DNA of 6,425 nt, taken from contig JANTFY010000137.1 in the NCBI GenBank assembly GCA_024763185.1, positions 1 to 6,425 on the forward strand. Direction: 5' to 3'. This document shows, one piece after another, positions 1-5,454 of the stretch. This DNA is from Gammaproteobacteria bacterium. Lineage in GTDB: Bacteria; Pseudomonadota; Gammaproteobacteria; GCA-001735895. The position numbers and the translations under genes were made by a program. The stretch's first letter is position 1. Each line of letters starts with the position of its first letter. The notes under the pieces are model-generated. The model ran no database searches and had not been told where the DNA came from. It worked only from the letters and a program-made list of their open reading frames with translations.

Positions 1-522
1 GGTGCCGTTGTCGGTGATAGGGAGAGGGTGGGTGCCGACGTATATGGTGTGATTCGCACCTGCGGTCCCAGCATGAGTCCGTTTAATGCCTGGGTTGCAT
101 TAAAAGGACTGGAAACCCTGTCATTAAGGATGAAGGCCCATTCTGCCAATGCTCTTAAACTGGCTAGATTTCTCGATCAACATGAAAAAATAGAAAAGGT
201 CTACTACCCGGGGCTGCAAAGCCATGAGCAGTATGATTTGGCCACCCGCCAGCAATCGGGTTATGGCGGTATTGTGTCTTTTCAGGTTAAAGGGGGCAAA
301 GACGAGGCCTGGAACCTGGTGGATAAAACGCGCATGTTATCCATTACGGCAAACCTGGGTGATACCAAGACCACGATTACCCATCCGGCGTCGACCACAC
401 ATGGTCGCTTGACGGATGAGCAACGTCAAGCGGCCGGTATCAGTGATAACCTGATTCGCATTGCCGTGGGCCTGGAAGACATTGAAGATATCCAGGTCGA
501 TATAGCGCGTGGCCTTGAGTAA
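1..522 (+). CDS. metZ: O-succinylhomoserine sulfhydrylase, 3' part
   Basis: Partial gene, open from the first base of the window, giving 173 codons and a TAA stop. It is the C-terminal part of a PLP-dependent enzyme of the Cys/Met metabolism (cystathionine gamma-synthase) family. MetZ converts O-succinylhomoserine and sulfide to homocysteine in the cytoplasm, the direct sulfhydrylation route to methionine. Seen here are the family stretches RTCGPSMSPFNAW, KGLETLSLRM, VYYPGLQSH, the NLGDTKTTITHPASTTH block (substrate/PLP pocket region) and the end GLEDIEDIQVDIARGLE. The catalytic PLP lysine lies upstream, outside the window. A full MetZ is about 400 residues, so a little over half is missing. 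The choice of MetZ over MetB or MetY rests on close similarity to remembered Pseudomonas-type MetZ. The next gene overlaps its last 14 nt, which suggests co-transcription. Confidence 0.88.
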   Translation, partial: GAVVGDRERVGADVYGVIRTCGPSMSPFNAWVALKGLETLSLRMKAHSANALKLARFLDQHEKIEKVYYPGLQSHEQYDLATRQQSGYGGIVSFQVKGGKDEAWNLVDKTRMLSITANLGDTKTTITHPASTTHGRLTDEQRQAAGISDNLIRIAVGLEDIEDIQVDIARGLE

Positions 523-1327
523 TACCTTGTCCGCGTCACTTTATCAGCAGGTATACCGGGCAATCCTGCAGGCTGATCCACAATTAAAGTGCCAGCAAAC
601 CCAGCAGCTGTTCGAGGACTGGAATCGGGGTTTGCTTGTCGGGGAAAATGATTGTCCCATTGAGGATATCGACATACCGGGACGACCACCTAAGCCGGAA
701 CTGGTCAATCCACGCGAAGTGCCACGTCGTTCATTGTCTACTGAGCAGGGCCGACGGGTCATGCTGCATTCTTTTGCCCATATTGAGTTTAATGCCATCA
801 ACCTGGCGCTGGATGCGGCCTACCGGTTCCGTGACATGCCCAATGAGTTCGTCGGCGACTGGTTACAGGTCGCCCGGGAAGAAGCGCAGCATTTTATGCT
901 GATCAATGATTATCTGGCCGACCTGGGTTCTTACTATGGCCAGTTCAAGGCACATAATGGCTTATGGGATATGGTATGCAAAACCCGTCATGACGTGTTG
1001 CATCGCATGGCCCTGGTGCCGCGTGTTATGGAGGCGCGGGGGTTGGACGTGACACCAGGCATGATGGATAAATTTCGCCAGGTGGGTGATACCAGAGCGG
1101 TTGAAATTTTACAAATCATCTACCGGGAAGAGATCGGTCATGTGGCCATAGGTAATCGCTGGTATCGGTATTGTTGTGATCAACGTGAACTCGATGCGCA
1201 TAAAACGTTCAAACAACTGATCGAAACCTATTTTGCCGGTAAATTGCGAGGGCCTTTCAACTGGCCGGCCCGCCTGCAAGCAGGATTTGAAGAAGATGAA
1301 CTCACCGTTCTGGAAAATTGTACCTAG
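509..1327 (+). CDS. DUF455 family ferritin-like protein
   Basis: Predicted 272-residue soluble protein of the DUF455 (COG2833) family, a ferritin-like four-helix fold of unknown function. Metal-ligand type residues are visible in order: HIE (91-93), EEAQH (124-128), E175 in the VMEARGLDVTP segment (173-183) and EEIGH (207-211). The paired E-x-x-H patterns are what a di-iron ferritin-like site would need. There is no signal peptide or membrane segment. The GTG start overlaps the metZ end by 14 nt and has AGG at 494-496, 12 nt upstream; TTG at 515 is an alternative start. The following Tag-like gene begins 2 nt after the stop, so metZ, this gene and the next look like one transcript with coupled translation. 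Oxidase or hydroxylase activity is only an inference from the fold; no substrate can be read from the sequence. Confidence 0.82.
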   Translation: MALSNTLSASLYQQVYRAILQADPQLKCQQTQQLFEDWNRGLLVGENDCPIEDIDIPGRPPKPELVNPREVPRRSLSTEQGRRVMLHSFAHIEFNAINLALDAAYRFRDMPNEFVGDWLQVAREEAQHFMLINDYLADLGSYYGQFKAHNGLWDMVCKTRHDVLHRMALVPRVMEARGLDVTPGMMDKFRQVGDTRAVEILQIIYREEIGHVAIGNRWYRYCCDQRELDAHKTFKQLIETYFAGKLRGPFNWPARLQAGFEEDELTVLENCT

Positions 1328-1329
1328 CC

Positions 1330-2028
1330 ATGCACAAACAGAATGATTTTAAGCCGATTTTCGAAAGAGCCGCCAGGCGCAAGGGCGGTGAAGACGCGCT
1401 GTTTTCCCTGTTGCCAAAAGTGGTTGATGCTGAGTCGCTGATACGAAAACCGGACAGTTATTTCCTGCAGGAAATGACGCGCAGTGTCTTTCAGTCCGGT
1501 TTTGTATGGCGTGTGATCAATCATAAATGGCCATCCTTCCAGCAGGCTTTCCTGGATTTTGATCCCGCCCGTTTAATGAAATTGTCGGATGAGCAGTGGG
1601 AGGCTTATATTCACGATAAACGGATTGTACGCCATCGCCAGAAGATCAGGGCACTTCGCCATAACCTGTGGTTTGTCCATGATATTTCCGTTCAGCACAT
1701 GGGTTTTGGACGCTTCCTGGTGGAATGGCCGAAAACCGATTTAACTGGATTGTTTCGATTTTTGAAACAAAAAGGCAGCCGTCTCGGTGGTAATACCGGA
1801 CAGTATTTTTTGCAGCATGTCGGGGTTGATAGTTTCGCACTGACGCGCGACGTGGTGGCTGGGTTACAGTTGTACGGGCTGGATATCCGCGACACGCCGA
1901 GCAGTTTAAAAGACCTGAACAAGATTCAACAGACCTTTAACCAATGGCATGAGCAAAGCGGATTGCCTTATTTCCACCTGAGTATGATTCTGGCTTTTTC
2001 GGTGGGTGAGAACCGCGTACAGGTTTAG
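1330..2028 (+). CDS. Tag-like protein (3-methyladenine DNA glycosylase I superfamily), divergent
   Basis: Predicted 232-residue protein of the COG2818 type. It aligns with E. coli Tag over the helix-hairpin-helix glycosylase core: QSGFVW (55-60) matches Tag QAGLSW including Trp46, the spacing to FDP (77-79) is the same, and IVRHRQKI (99-106) matches IIRHRGKI. GGNTGQYFLQ (153-162) and LTRDVVAGL (171-179) fit the C-terminal core. Tag removes 3-methyladenine from DNA. In this protein the residue at the position of Tag Glu38 is Ser52, and the Tag zinc ligands (Cys4, His17, His175, Cys179) are not evident, so the same reaction cannot be assumed. The ATG at 1330 is preferred; an in-frame TTG at 1318 would add four residues and overlap the upstream gene by 10 nt. 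GGAAA near 1312-1316 could serve as a distant ribosome binding site. Fold assignment is fairly sure, activity is not. Confidence 0.75.
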   Translation: MHKQNDFKPIFERAARRKGGEDALFSLLPKVVDAESLIRKPDSYFLQEMTRSVFQSGFVWRVINHKWPSFQQAFLDFDPARLMKLSDEQWEAYIHDKRIVRHRQKIRALRHNLWFVHDISVQHMGFGRFLVEWPKTDLTGLFRFLKQKGSRLGGNTGQYFLQHVGVDSFALTRDVVAGLQLYGLDIRDTPSSLKDLNKIQQTFNQWHEQSGLPYFHLSMILAFSVGENRVQV

Positions 2029-2044
2029 GTTTTACCCGTTTACC

Positions 2045-2770
2045 CTATACAACCCTGCTGTCCACCAGGGTGAATTCACCGTTATTCCAGCTCAGATAAC
2101 TGGGTTCAGGATGCCAATCTCCGAGCGTGATGCGTTGTTTGTTTTCAGCCAGCGGCTGAATGCCCGGTCGATGGGTATGCCCATGGATCAGGATGTCCAC
2201 GTTCAGGTTTTTCATGGTCTGTTCCACGGTCTGCGGGTTTACATCCATGATGGCATTTTTTTTGTGCTGCATTTCGGCACCGCTTTTTTCGCGCAGGGCG
2301 TTTGCTATCGCCTGGCGTTCCGTCAAAGGTTTGGCTAGAAAATTCTGTTGCCATTCAGGATCTCTGACCAGTTTGCGAAAGTTTTGATAATCCACGTCAT
2401 CGCTGCACAATAAATCACCGTGCATTAAGGCAACTTGTGCTGAGCCGAGTTGAAAGACGGTTGGGTCCTCTAGCAGTGTCAGGTTGACACGCCGGGCGAG
2501 CTGTTCCCCGACCAGAAAATCGCGGTTGCCGTGCATGAAATAAAGTTCGGTGGAAAGCGAGAGATGGTGCAATGCATCTAACACTCTGCTGTATTCCTGT
2601 GCCGGGTCATCATCACCCAGCCAGACTTCAAACAGGTCACCCAGAATGTATAAAACCCGGGCCCTTCGAGCCCGGGTTTCGATAAAGTTCAGAAAGTTTT
2701 CTGTAATCCCCGGTTGGCTCTGATGCAAGTGCAGATCAGAAATGAACAGGATTTCAGATAACTCCGGCAC
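2045..2770 (-). CDS. lpxH: UDP-2,3-diacylglucosamine diphosphatase LpxH
   Basis: Calcineurin-like metallophosphoesterase that hydrolyses UDP-2,3-diacylglucosamine to lipid X and UMP, the fourth step of lipid A synthesis, at the inner membrane surface. With the GTG start at 2770 it has 241 residues, against 240 in E. coli. All metal-binding motifs are present: SDLHL (D12, H14), GDLFE (D45), HGNRD (N82), MHGD (H117) and HGHTH (H196, H198), with YILGDLFEVW and AIMDVNP matching LpxH in particular. The start lies 1 nt after the cyclophilin stop and has no clear Shine-Dalgarno, which suggests translational coupling; an in-frame GTG at 2788 is the alternative. It converges on the Tag-like gene with only 16 bp between, and no clear terminator hairpin is seen there. 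A perfect inverted repeat lies inside the gene at 2653-2679. Confidence 0.93.
   Translation of the reverse strand: MPELSEILFISDLHLHQSQPGITENFLNFIETRARRARVLYILGDLFEVWLGDDDPAQEYSRVLDALHHLSLSTELYFMHGNRDFLVGEQLARRVNLTLLEDPTVFQLGSAQVALMHGDLLCSDDVDYQNFRKLVRDPEWQQNFLAKPLTERQAIANALREKSGAEMQHKKNAIMDVNPQTVEQTMKNLNVDILIHGHTHRPGIQPLAENKQRITLGDWHPEPSYLSWNNGEFTLVDSRVV
2653..2679 (-). repeat. perfect 10-bp inverted repeat inside lpxH
   Basis: AAACCCGGGC (2653-2662) and GCCCGGGTTT (2670-2679) are exact reverse complements with a 7-nt loop. On the lpxH coding strand the stem is very G+C rich, ends in GTTTTA, and falls in the codons for TRARRARVLY. It resembles a terminator or pause hairpin without a proper U-tract. 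It may simply reflect Arg/Ala codons. Confidence 0.7.
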
Positions 2771-2771
2771 G

Positions 2772-3380
2772 CTATTTTCTAGTGGCACCGGTAATGGTAA
2801 TGGTTTCCAGCGGCACATCCTGATGGCCACCCTTGTTGCCGGTTTTAACCGCGGCAATTGCATCCACCACGTCCATACCGTCGGTCACCTTGCCAAAAAC
2901 AGCATAGCCCCAGCCCTGCATGGTTTCACTCTTGAAGTTCAGGAAATCATTATCCTTGTGGTTGATAAAAAACTGCGATGTGGCTGAATGTGGGTCGCTG
3001 GTACGGGCCATGGCCAGTGTGCCACGATCATTTTTAAGGCCGTTGTTGGCTTCGTTTTCGATTGGGGCGCGTTTGCTCGGTTTGTCAGCCATGTCGGCCG
3101 TAATACCGCCACCCTGGATCATGAAGTTAGGGATAACGCGATGAAAGGTGGTGTCCACAAAATAACCGTCATCAACATAGGCCAGGAAATTGGCGGTTGA
3201 ATTCGGTGCATTTTTGGCATCCAGTTCAATGGTGATATTGCCCATCGTGGTTTCCAGAACCACAACAGGATTGCTGTTTGTTTCGTCATTCATGGTTTTT
3301 TCGCCTTTAACAGTGGTAAACATTGCAAGAGACAGGATGGCTGCAATCACAACAAATAAAGAAGGGAGTGTTTTTTTCAT
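2772..3380 (-). CDS. ppiB: cyclophilin-type peptidyl-prolyl isomerase with N-terminal signal-like segment
   Basis: 202-residue cyclophilin that catalyses cis-trans isomerisation of peptide bonds before proline. The core shows FHRVIPNFMIQGGG (79-92, catalytic Arg81), NEANNGLKNDRGTLAMAR (109-126), SQFFIN (135-140) and NDFLNF (144-149), closest to E. coli PpiB. Unlike PpiB it starts with MKKTLPS, a hydrophobic run (residues 8-21) and a charged KGEK, which looks like a Sec signal or membrane anchor; there is no AXA site or lipobox, so cleavage is unclear. The ATG at 3380 is supported by AGGAA at 3386-3390 (5-nt spacing). An internal ATG at 3293 (Met30) would give a 173-residue form without the signal. 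The gene sits at the usual ppiB locus between lpxH and cysS, and lpxH follows by 1 nt. Location, periplasm or cytoplasm, is the open point. Confidence 0.9.
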   Translation of the reverse strand: MKKTLPSLFVVIAAILSLAMFTTVKGEKTMNDETNSNPVVVLETTMGNITIELDAKNAPNSTANFLAYVDDGYFVDTTFHRVIPNFMIQGGGITADMADKPSKRAPIENEANNGLKNDRGTLAMARTSDPHSATSQFFINHKDNDFLNFKSETMQGWGYAVFGKVTDGMDVVDAIAAVKTGNKGGHQDVPLETITITGATRK

Positions 3381-3385
3381 CAGCA

Positions 3386-3390
3386 TTCCT
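3386..3390 (-). promoter_or_regulatory. ribosome binding site fixing the cyclophilin start
   Basis: AGGAA on the minus strand, 5 nt before ATG at 3380. It leaves no room for the in-frame ATG at 3386 and supports the MKKT start with its signal-like segment. Confidence 0.65.
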
Positions 3391-3418
3391 ATGATCTGGC
3401 TATTTATAAAGTGGCGGC

Positions 3419-3448
3419 ATTCTAACTGATTTGAGGGTAAGGATGGAA
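3419..3448 (-). promoter_or_regulatory. candidate sigma70 promoter for ppiB-lpxH
   Basis: On the minus strand, TAGAAT (3419-3424) is a 5 of 6 match to a -10 box. TTCCAT (3443-3448), 18 bp away, is a weak -35. It would start a transcript near 3412 with a leader of about 30 nt before ATG 3380. The assignment rests mainly on the -10. No equally convincing promoter was found for cysS on the other strand of this 164-bp divergent region. Confidence 0.35.
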
Positions 3449-3544
3449 GAGCAGGCAGGTTATCTGCAGGCAATGAAATCTATGCATTTTTACAGTGACT
3501 GTTTTACACTGCGCACAATTTCAAAGTGATGATGTTAGCGATCC

Positions 3545-4927
3545 ATGTTAAAGATTTTCAACAGCCTCAGCGGTCAAAAAGAAACCTTCACCCCCATTGA
3601 GCCGGGCAAGATCCGCATGTATGTGTGCGGCATGACGGTTTACGATTACTGTCATATCGGTCATGCCCGCGTGTTGGTGGTTTTTGATGTGGTATACCGC
3701 TTCCTTAAACACCTGGGGTATGAGGTCACCTATATTCGTAATATTACCGATATTGATGACAAGATTATTCAGCGCGCGAATGAAAATGACGAGGATTTTC
3801 ATGCACTGACGACGCGTTTTATCCAGGCCATGCACGAGGATGCCGATGCGCTGGGCGTTTTGAGGCCGACCAGTGAGCCCAAAGCCACGGATAACATGCC
3901 GGCCATTTTAACCATGATCGATACCCTGGTGGAAAAAGGCTATGCCTACCAGGCCGACAACGGCGATGTGTATTTTGCAGTGGAAAAATTTAAGGATTAC
4001 GGTCAGCTTTCCGGAAAACGCATCGAGGATCTGCGCGCCGGGGAACGGGTTGACGTGGACACCCATAAACGTGATCCGTTGGATTTCGTGCTATGGAAAA
4101 AAGCCAAGGTGCATGAACCGGCCTGGGATTCCCGCTATGGTGACGGTCGGCCCGGTTGGCATATTGAATGTTCGGCCATGTCGACCGAAATGCTGGGGCA
4201 TCATTTTGACATCCATGGCGGTGGCCAGGATCTGCAGTTTCCTCACCATGAAAATGAAATCGCGCAAAGTGAATGTTGTTATGGTGAAAAATTTGTCAAT
4301 TACTGGATGCATAACGGCTTCGTGCGGGTGAATGAAGAAAAAATGTCCAAATCACTGGGCAACTTCTTTACCCTTCGTGATGTGTTGAAGGAATATCGCG
4401 CTGAAGAGATACGCTATTTCATTTTGAGCAGTCACTATCGTAGCCCGCTCAATTATTCCGATGAACAGCTGGACCTGGCACGCAGTGCGTTGGCGCGCCT
4501 GTATAATGCGCTGCTGGATGTGCAGCCGTCTGAAAAACCGACTGAGTCGGACTACCAGGCCCGTTTTGATGCCGCCATGGAAGATGATTTCAATACCGCC
4601 GAGGCCATGGCCGTGTTATTTGATCTGGCTCGCGAATTGAACCGGGTTAAAGTCGAGCATAGCGGACAGGCCCCCGAACTGGCTGCATTGCTCAAGTATC
4701 TGGCCAACCTGATCGGCCTACTGGAAGCTGATCCTGCGCAATACCTGAAATCAGCGGTCTCTGAAAACGACATGTCGGACCAGGATATTGAGCAAAAAAT
4801 AGCCCGGCGTCAGCAGGCCAAACAGGAAAAAGACTGGGCGCTGGCCGATCAGATTCGCGACGAACTGGTGGCCGCCGGAATAGCCCTGGAAGACAGTCCC
4901 GAAGGTACCCGCTGGAAAAGAACTTAA
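3545..4927 (+). CDS. cysS: cysteinyl-tRNA synthetase
   Basis: 460-residue class I aminoacyl-tRNA synthetase that charges tRNA-Cys with cysteine in the cytoplasm; E. coli CysS has 461. Visible are MYVCGMTVYD with Cys28, HIGH (37-40), GWHIECSAMS with Cys209, FPHHENE with His234 and Glu238, and KMSKS (266-270). Cys28, Cys209, His234 and Glu238 are the zinc ligands that select cysteine, and their numbering equals the E. coli protein. The C-terminal region (about 400-460) has the usual charged helical end. The ATG at 3545 gives a family-standard N-terminus (MLKIFNSLSG), although the Shine-Dalgarno is weak. It is transcribed away from the cyclophilin gene, and the tRNA cluster begins 108 nt after its stop. 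No clear terminator lies between, so read-through into the tRNAs is possible. Confidence 0.97.
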   Translation: MLKIFNSLSGQKETFTPIEPGKIRMYVCGMTVYDYCHIGHARVLVVFDVVYRFLKHLGYEVTYIRNITDIDDKIIQRANENDEDFHALTTRFIQAMHEDADALGVLRPTSEPKATDNMPAILTMIDTLVEKGYAYQADNGDVYFAVEKFKDYGQLSGKRIEDLRAGERVDVDTHKRDPLDFVLWKKAKVHEPAWDSRYGDGRPGWHIECSAMSTEMLGHHFDIHGGGQDLQFPHHENEIAQSECCYGEKFVNYWMHNGFVRVNEEKMSKSLGNFFTLRDVLKEYRAEEIRYFILSSHYRSPLNYSDEQLDLARSALARLYNALLDVQPSEKPTESDYQARFDAAMEDDFNTAEAMAVLFDLARELNRVKVEHSGQAPELAALLKYLANLIGLLEADPAQYLKSAVSENDMSDQDIEQKIARRQQAKQEKDWALADQIRDELVAAGIALEDSPEGTRWKRT

Positions 4928-4965
4928 GATAGGAAAACTGGCACCAATTTACTGCTAAAGGTTGA

Positions 4966-4994
4966 TTGACGCCTACGCGGGATTTGCGTATCAT
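4966..4994 (+). promoter_or_regulatory. strong sigma70 promoter of the tRNA operon, stringent-type discriminator
   Basis: TTGACG (4966-4971, 5 of 6 to the -35 consensus) and TATCAT (4989-4994, 5 of 6 to the -10) are separated by exactly 17 bp. The -10 is followed by the G+C-rich TCCGCGCC, the kind of discriminator seen in stable RNA promoters under (p)ppGpp control. Transcription would start near 5001-5003, about 35 nt before tRNA-Pro. Confidence 0.8.
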
Positions 4995-5035
4995 TCCGCG
5001 CCTTGCTGGCAGATCAGTGCATTTGTCGGTCATGT

Positions 5036-5112
5036 CGGGGTGTAGCGCAGCCTGGTAGCGCAACTGCTTTGGGAGCAGTGGGTCGGGGGTTCGAATCCCT
5101 CCACCCCGACCA
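5036..5112 (+). tRNA. tRNA-Pro(UGG)
   Basis: 77-nt cloverleaf: acceptor CGGGGTG pairs with CACCCCG, D-stem GCGC/GCGC, anticodon stem ACTGC/GCAGT around the loop TTTGGGA with anticodon TGG at 5070-5072, T-stem GGGGG/CCCTC with a G-U pair around the T-loop TTCGAAT, discriminator A and encoded CCA. It is the first tRNA after the operon promoter. Its last 19 nt (5094-5112) recur exactly at 5266-5284. Confidence 0.96.
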
Positions 5113-5135
5113 GTTTTAAAAGTAAAGTGTTCGGA

Positions 5136-5160
5136 GAAAAATTTAAATATTAAATTTTTC
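5136..5160. repeat. A+T-rich 11-bp hairpin in the tRNA-Pro unit
   Basis: GAAAAATTTAA (5136-5146) and TTAAATTTTTC (5150-5160) are perfect reverse complements with a 3-nt loop ATA. It lies 23 nt after the tRNA-Pro CCA. The stem ends in five T residues, so it could act as a weak pause or a boundary for 3' trimming of the tRNA precursor. Confidence 0.8.
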
Positions 5161-5187
5161 AGTGAATGGGATGAGAACCCAGAAGGG

Positions 5188-5270
5188 GTTCGACAAAATC
5201 GTCCGGAACGATTTTGAGCGCACACAGTGCGGCCCGTAAGGGTTAAATACATGGATGTATTTTATAATCC
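5188..5270 (+). repeat. conserved structured core, copy 1
   Basis: Starts with GTTCGACAAAATCGTC (5188-5203), identical to 5482-5497 of copy 2, and continues through 5209-5270, which matches 5551-5611 at about 53 of 62 positions. Hairpins in order: CAAAATCGT/ACGATTTTG (5194-5216, 9 bp), CGCAC/GTGCG (5219-5231), CCC/GGG closing a GTAA tetraloop (5233-5242) and AAATACAT/ATGTATTT (5245-5262). The last bases TAATCC run into the tRNA-end copy. It is probably transcribed as part of the tRNA precursor. Confidence 0.8.
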
Positions 5271-5284
5271 CTCCACCCCGACCA
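5266..5284 (+). repeat. 19-nt copy of the tRNA-Pro 3' end
   Basis: Exact repeat of 5094-5112, tRNA positions A58 to A76 including CCA. It is preceded by T instead of the tRNA's G57. There is no 5' tRNA half beside it, so it cannot be a tRNA by itself, though it could compete with the true 3' end for pairing with the acceptor 5' strand. Confidence 0.95.
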
Positions 5285-5337
5285 ATATTAAAGTGGCAAG
5301 TTGATAGTAAAGATCCATTAGACGGCAGTCTGAATAT

Positions 5338-5414
5338 GCGCCCGTAGCTCATTTGGATAGAGCATCGGCCTTCTAAGCCGAGGGTAGCAGGTTCGAATCC
5401 TGCCGGGCGTGCCA
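5338..5414 (+). tRNA. tRNA-Arg(UCU)
   Basis: 77-nt cloverleaf: acceptor GCGCCCG pairs with CGGGCGT (G1-U72 wobble), D-stem GCTC/GAGC, anticodon stem TCGGC/GCCGA around the loop CTTCTAA with anticodon TCT at 5372-5374, T-stem GCAGG/CCTGC around TTCGAAT, discriminator G and encoded CCA. Its last 19 nt (5396-5414), plus the two following T residues, recur at 5607-5627. The CCA is the first part of a long perfect inverted repeat. Confidence 0.96.
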
Positions 5415-5454
5415 TTCTAATTACCCCAGCTTGCCACTGGGGTAATTAGAATGG
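5412..5454. repeat. 18-bp perfect inverted repeat starting at the tRNA-Arg CCA
   Basis: 5412-5429 (CCATTCTAATTACCCCAG) and 5437-5454 are exact reverse complements with the 7-nt loop CTTGCCA. The left arm begins with the CCA of tRNA-Arg itself, so in the precursor the tRNA 3' end would be locked in a stem. It has no U-tract on the plus strand, so it is not a standard terminator. Confidence 0.9.

Larger units (their letters stand above)
5113..5284 (+). repeat. tRNA-Pro-associated unit ending in a copy of the tRNA 3' end
   Basis: 172-bp non-coding unit directly after the CCA of tRNA-Pro. It has a variable left part (5113-5187) with an A+T-rich hairpin at 5136-5160, a second stem GAACCC/GGGTTC at 5174-5190, then the structured core (from 5188) and the 19-nt tRNA-Pro end copy (5266-5284). 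Removal of one 172-nt period would restore a plain tRNA followed by its spacer. A related unit with an Arg-type end follows tRNA-Arg. The layout resembles the E. coli tyrT repeats (about 178 bp with 19 nt of tRNA-Tyr end), from which rtT RNA derives. No credible protein is encoded. Whether it is an inserted element, a functional RNA or both is not settled by the sequence. Confidence 0.85.

Noticed and set aside
2029..2044. Shared terminator between the convergent Tag-like and lpxH genes
   Set aside because: The 16-bp gap and the flanking gene ends contain no convincing stem-loop with a T-run.
2045..2863. Longer lpxH frame starting at 2863
   Set aside because: It would overlap the cyclophilin gene by about 90 nt and add a tail not present in LpxH; GTG 2770 gives the family length.
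2772..3473. Longer cyclophilin frame starting at 3473
   Set aside because: The added residues resemble nothing, would cover the likely promoter, and the AGGAA site supports ATG 3380.
4692..5252. Minus-strand frame containing GGGIRTPDPLLPKQLRYQAA
   Set aside because: Antisense shadow of tRNA-Pro and of the cysS 3' end; same class of database artefact.
5143..5415. Minus-strand reading frame with the peptide MARPAGFEPATLGLEGR
   Set aside because: This is the familiar spurious peptide obtained by translating a tRNA gene antisense, here tRNA-Arg, extended through the Pro unit.
5412..5454. 18-bp inverted repeat as an intrinsic terminator
   Set aside because: No U-tract follows on the plus strand, and tRNA-His downstream has a proper terminator of its own.
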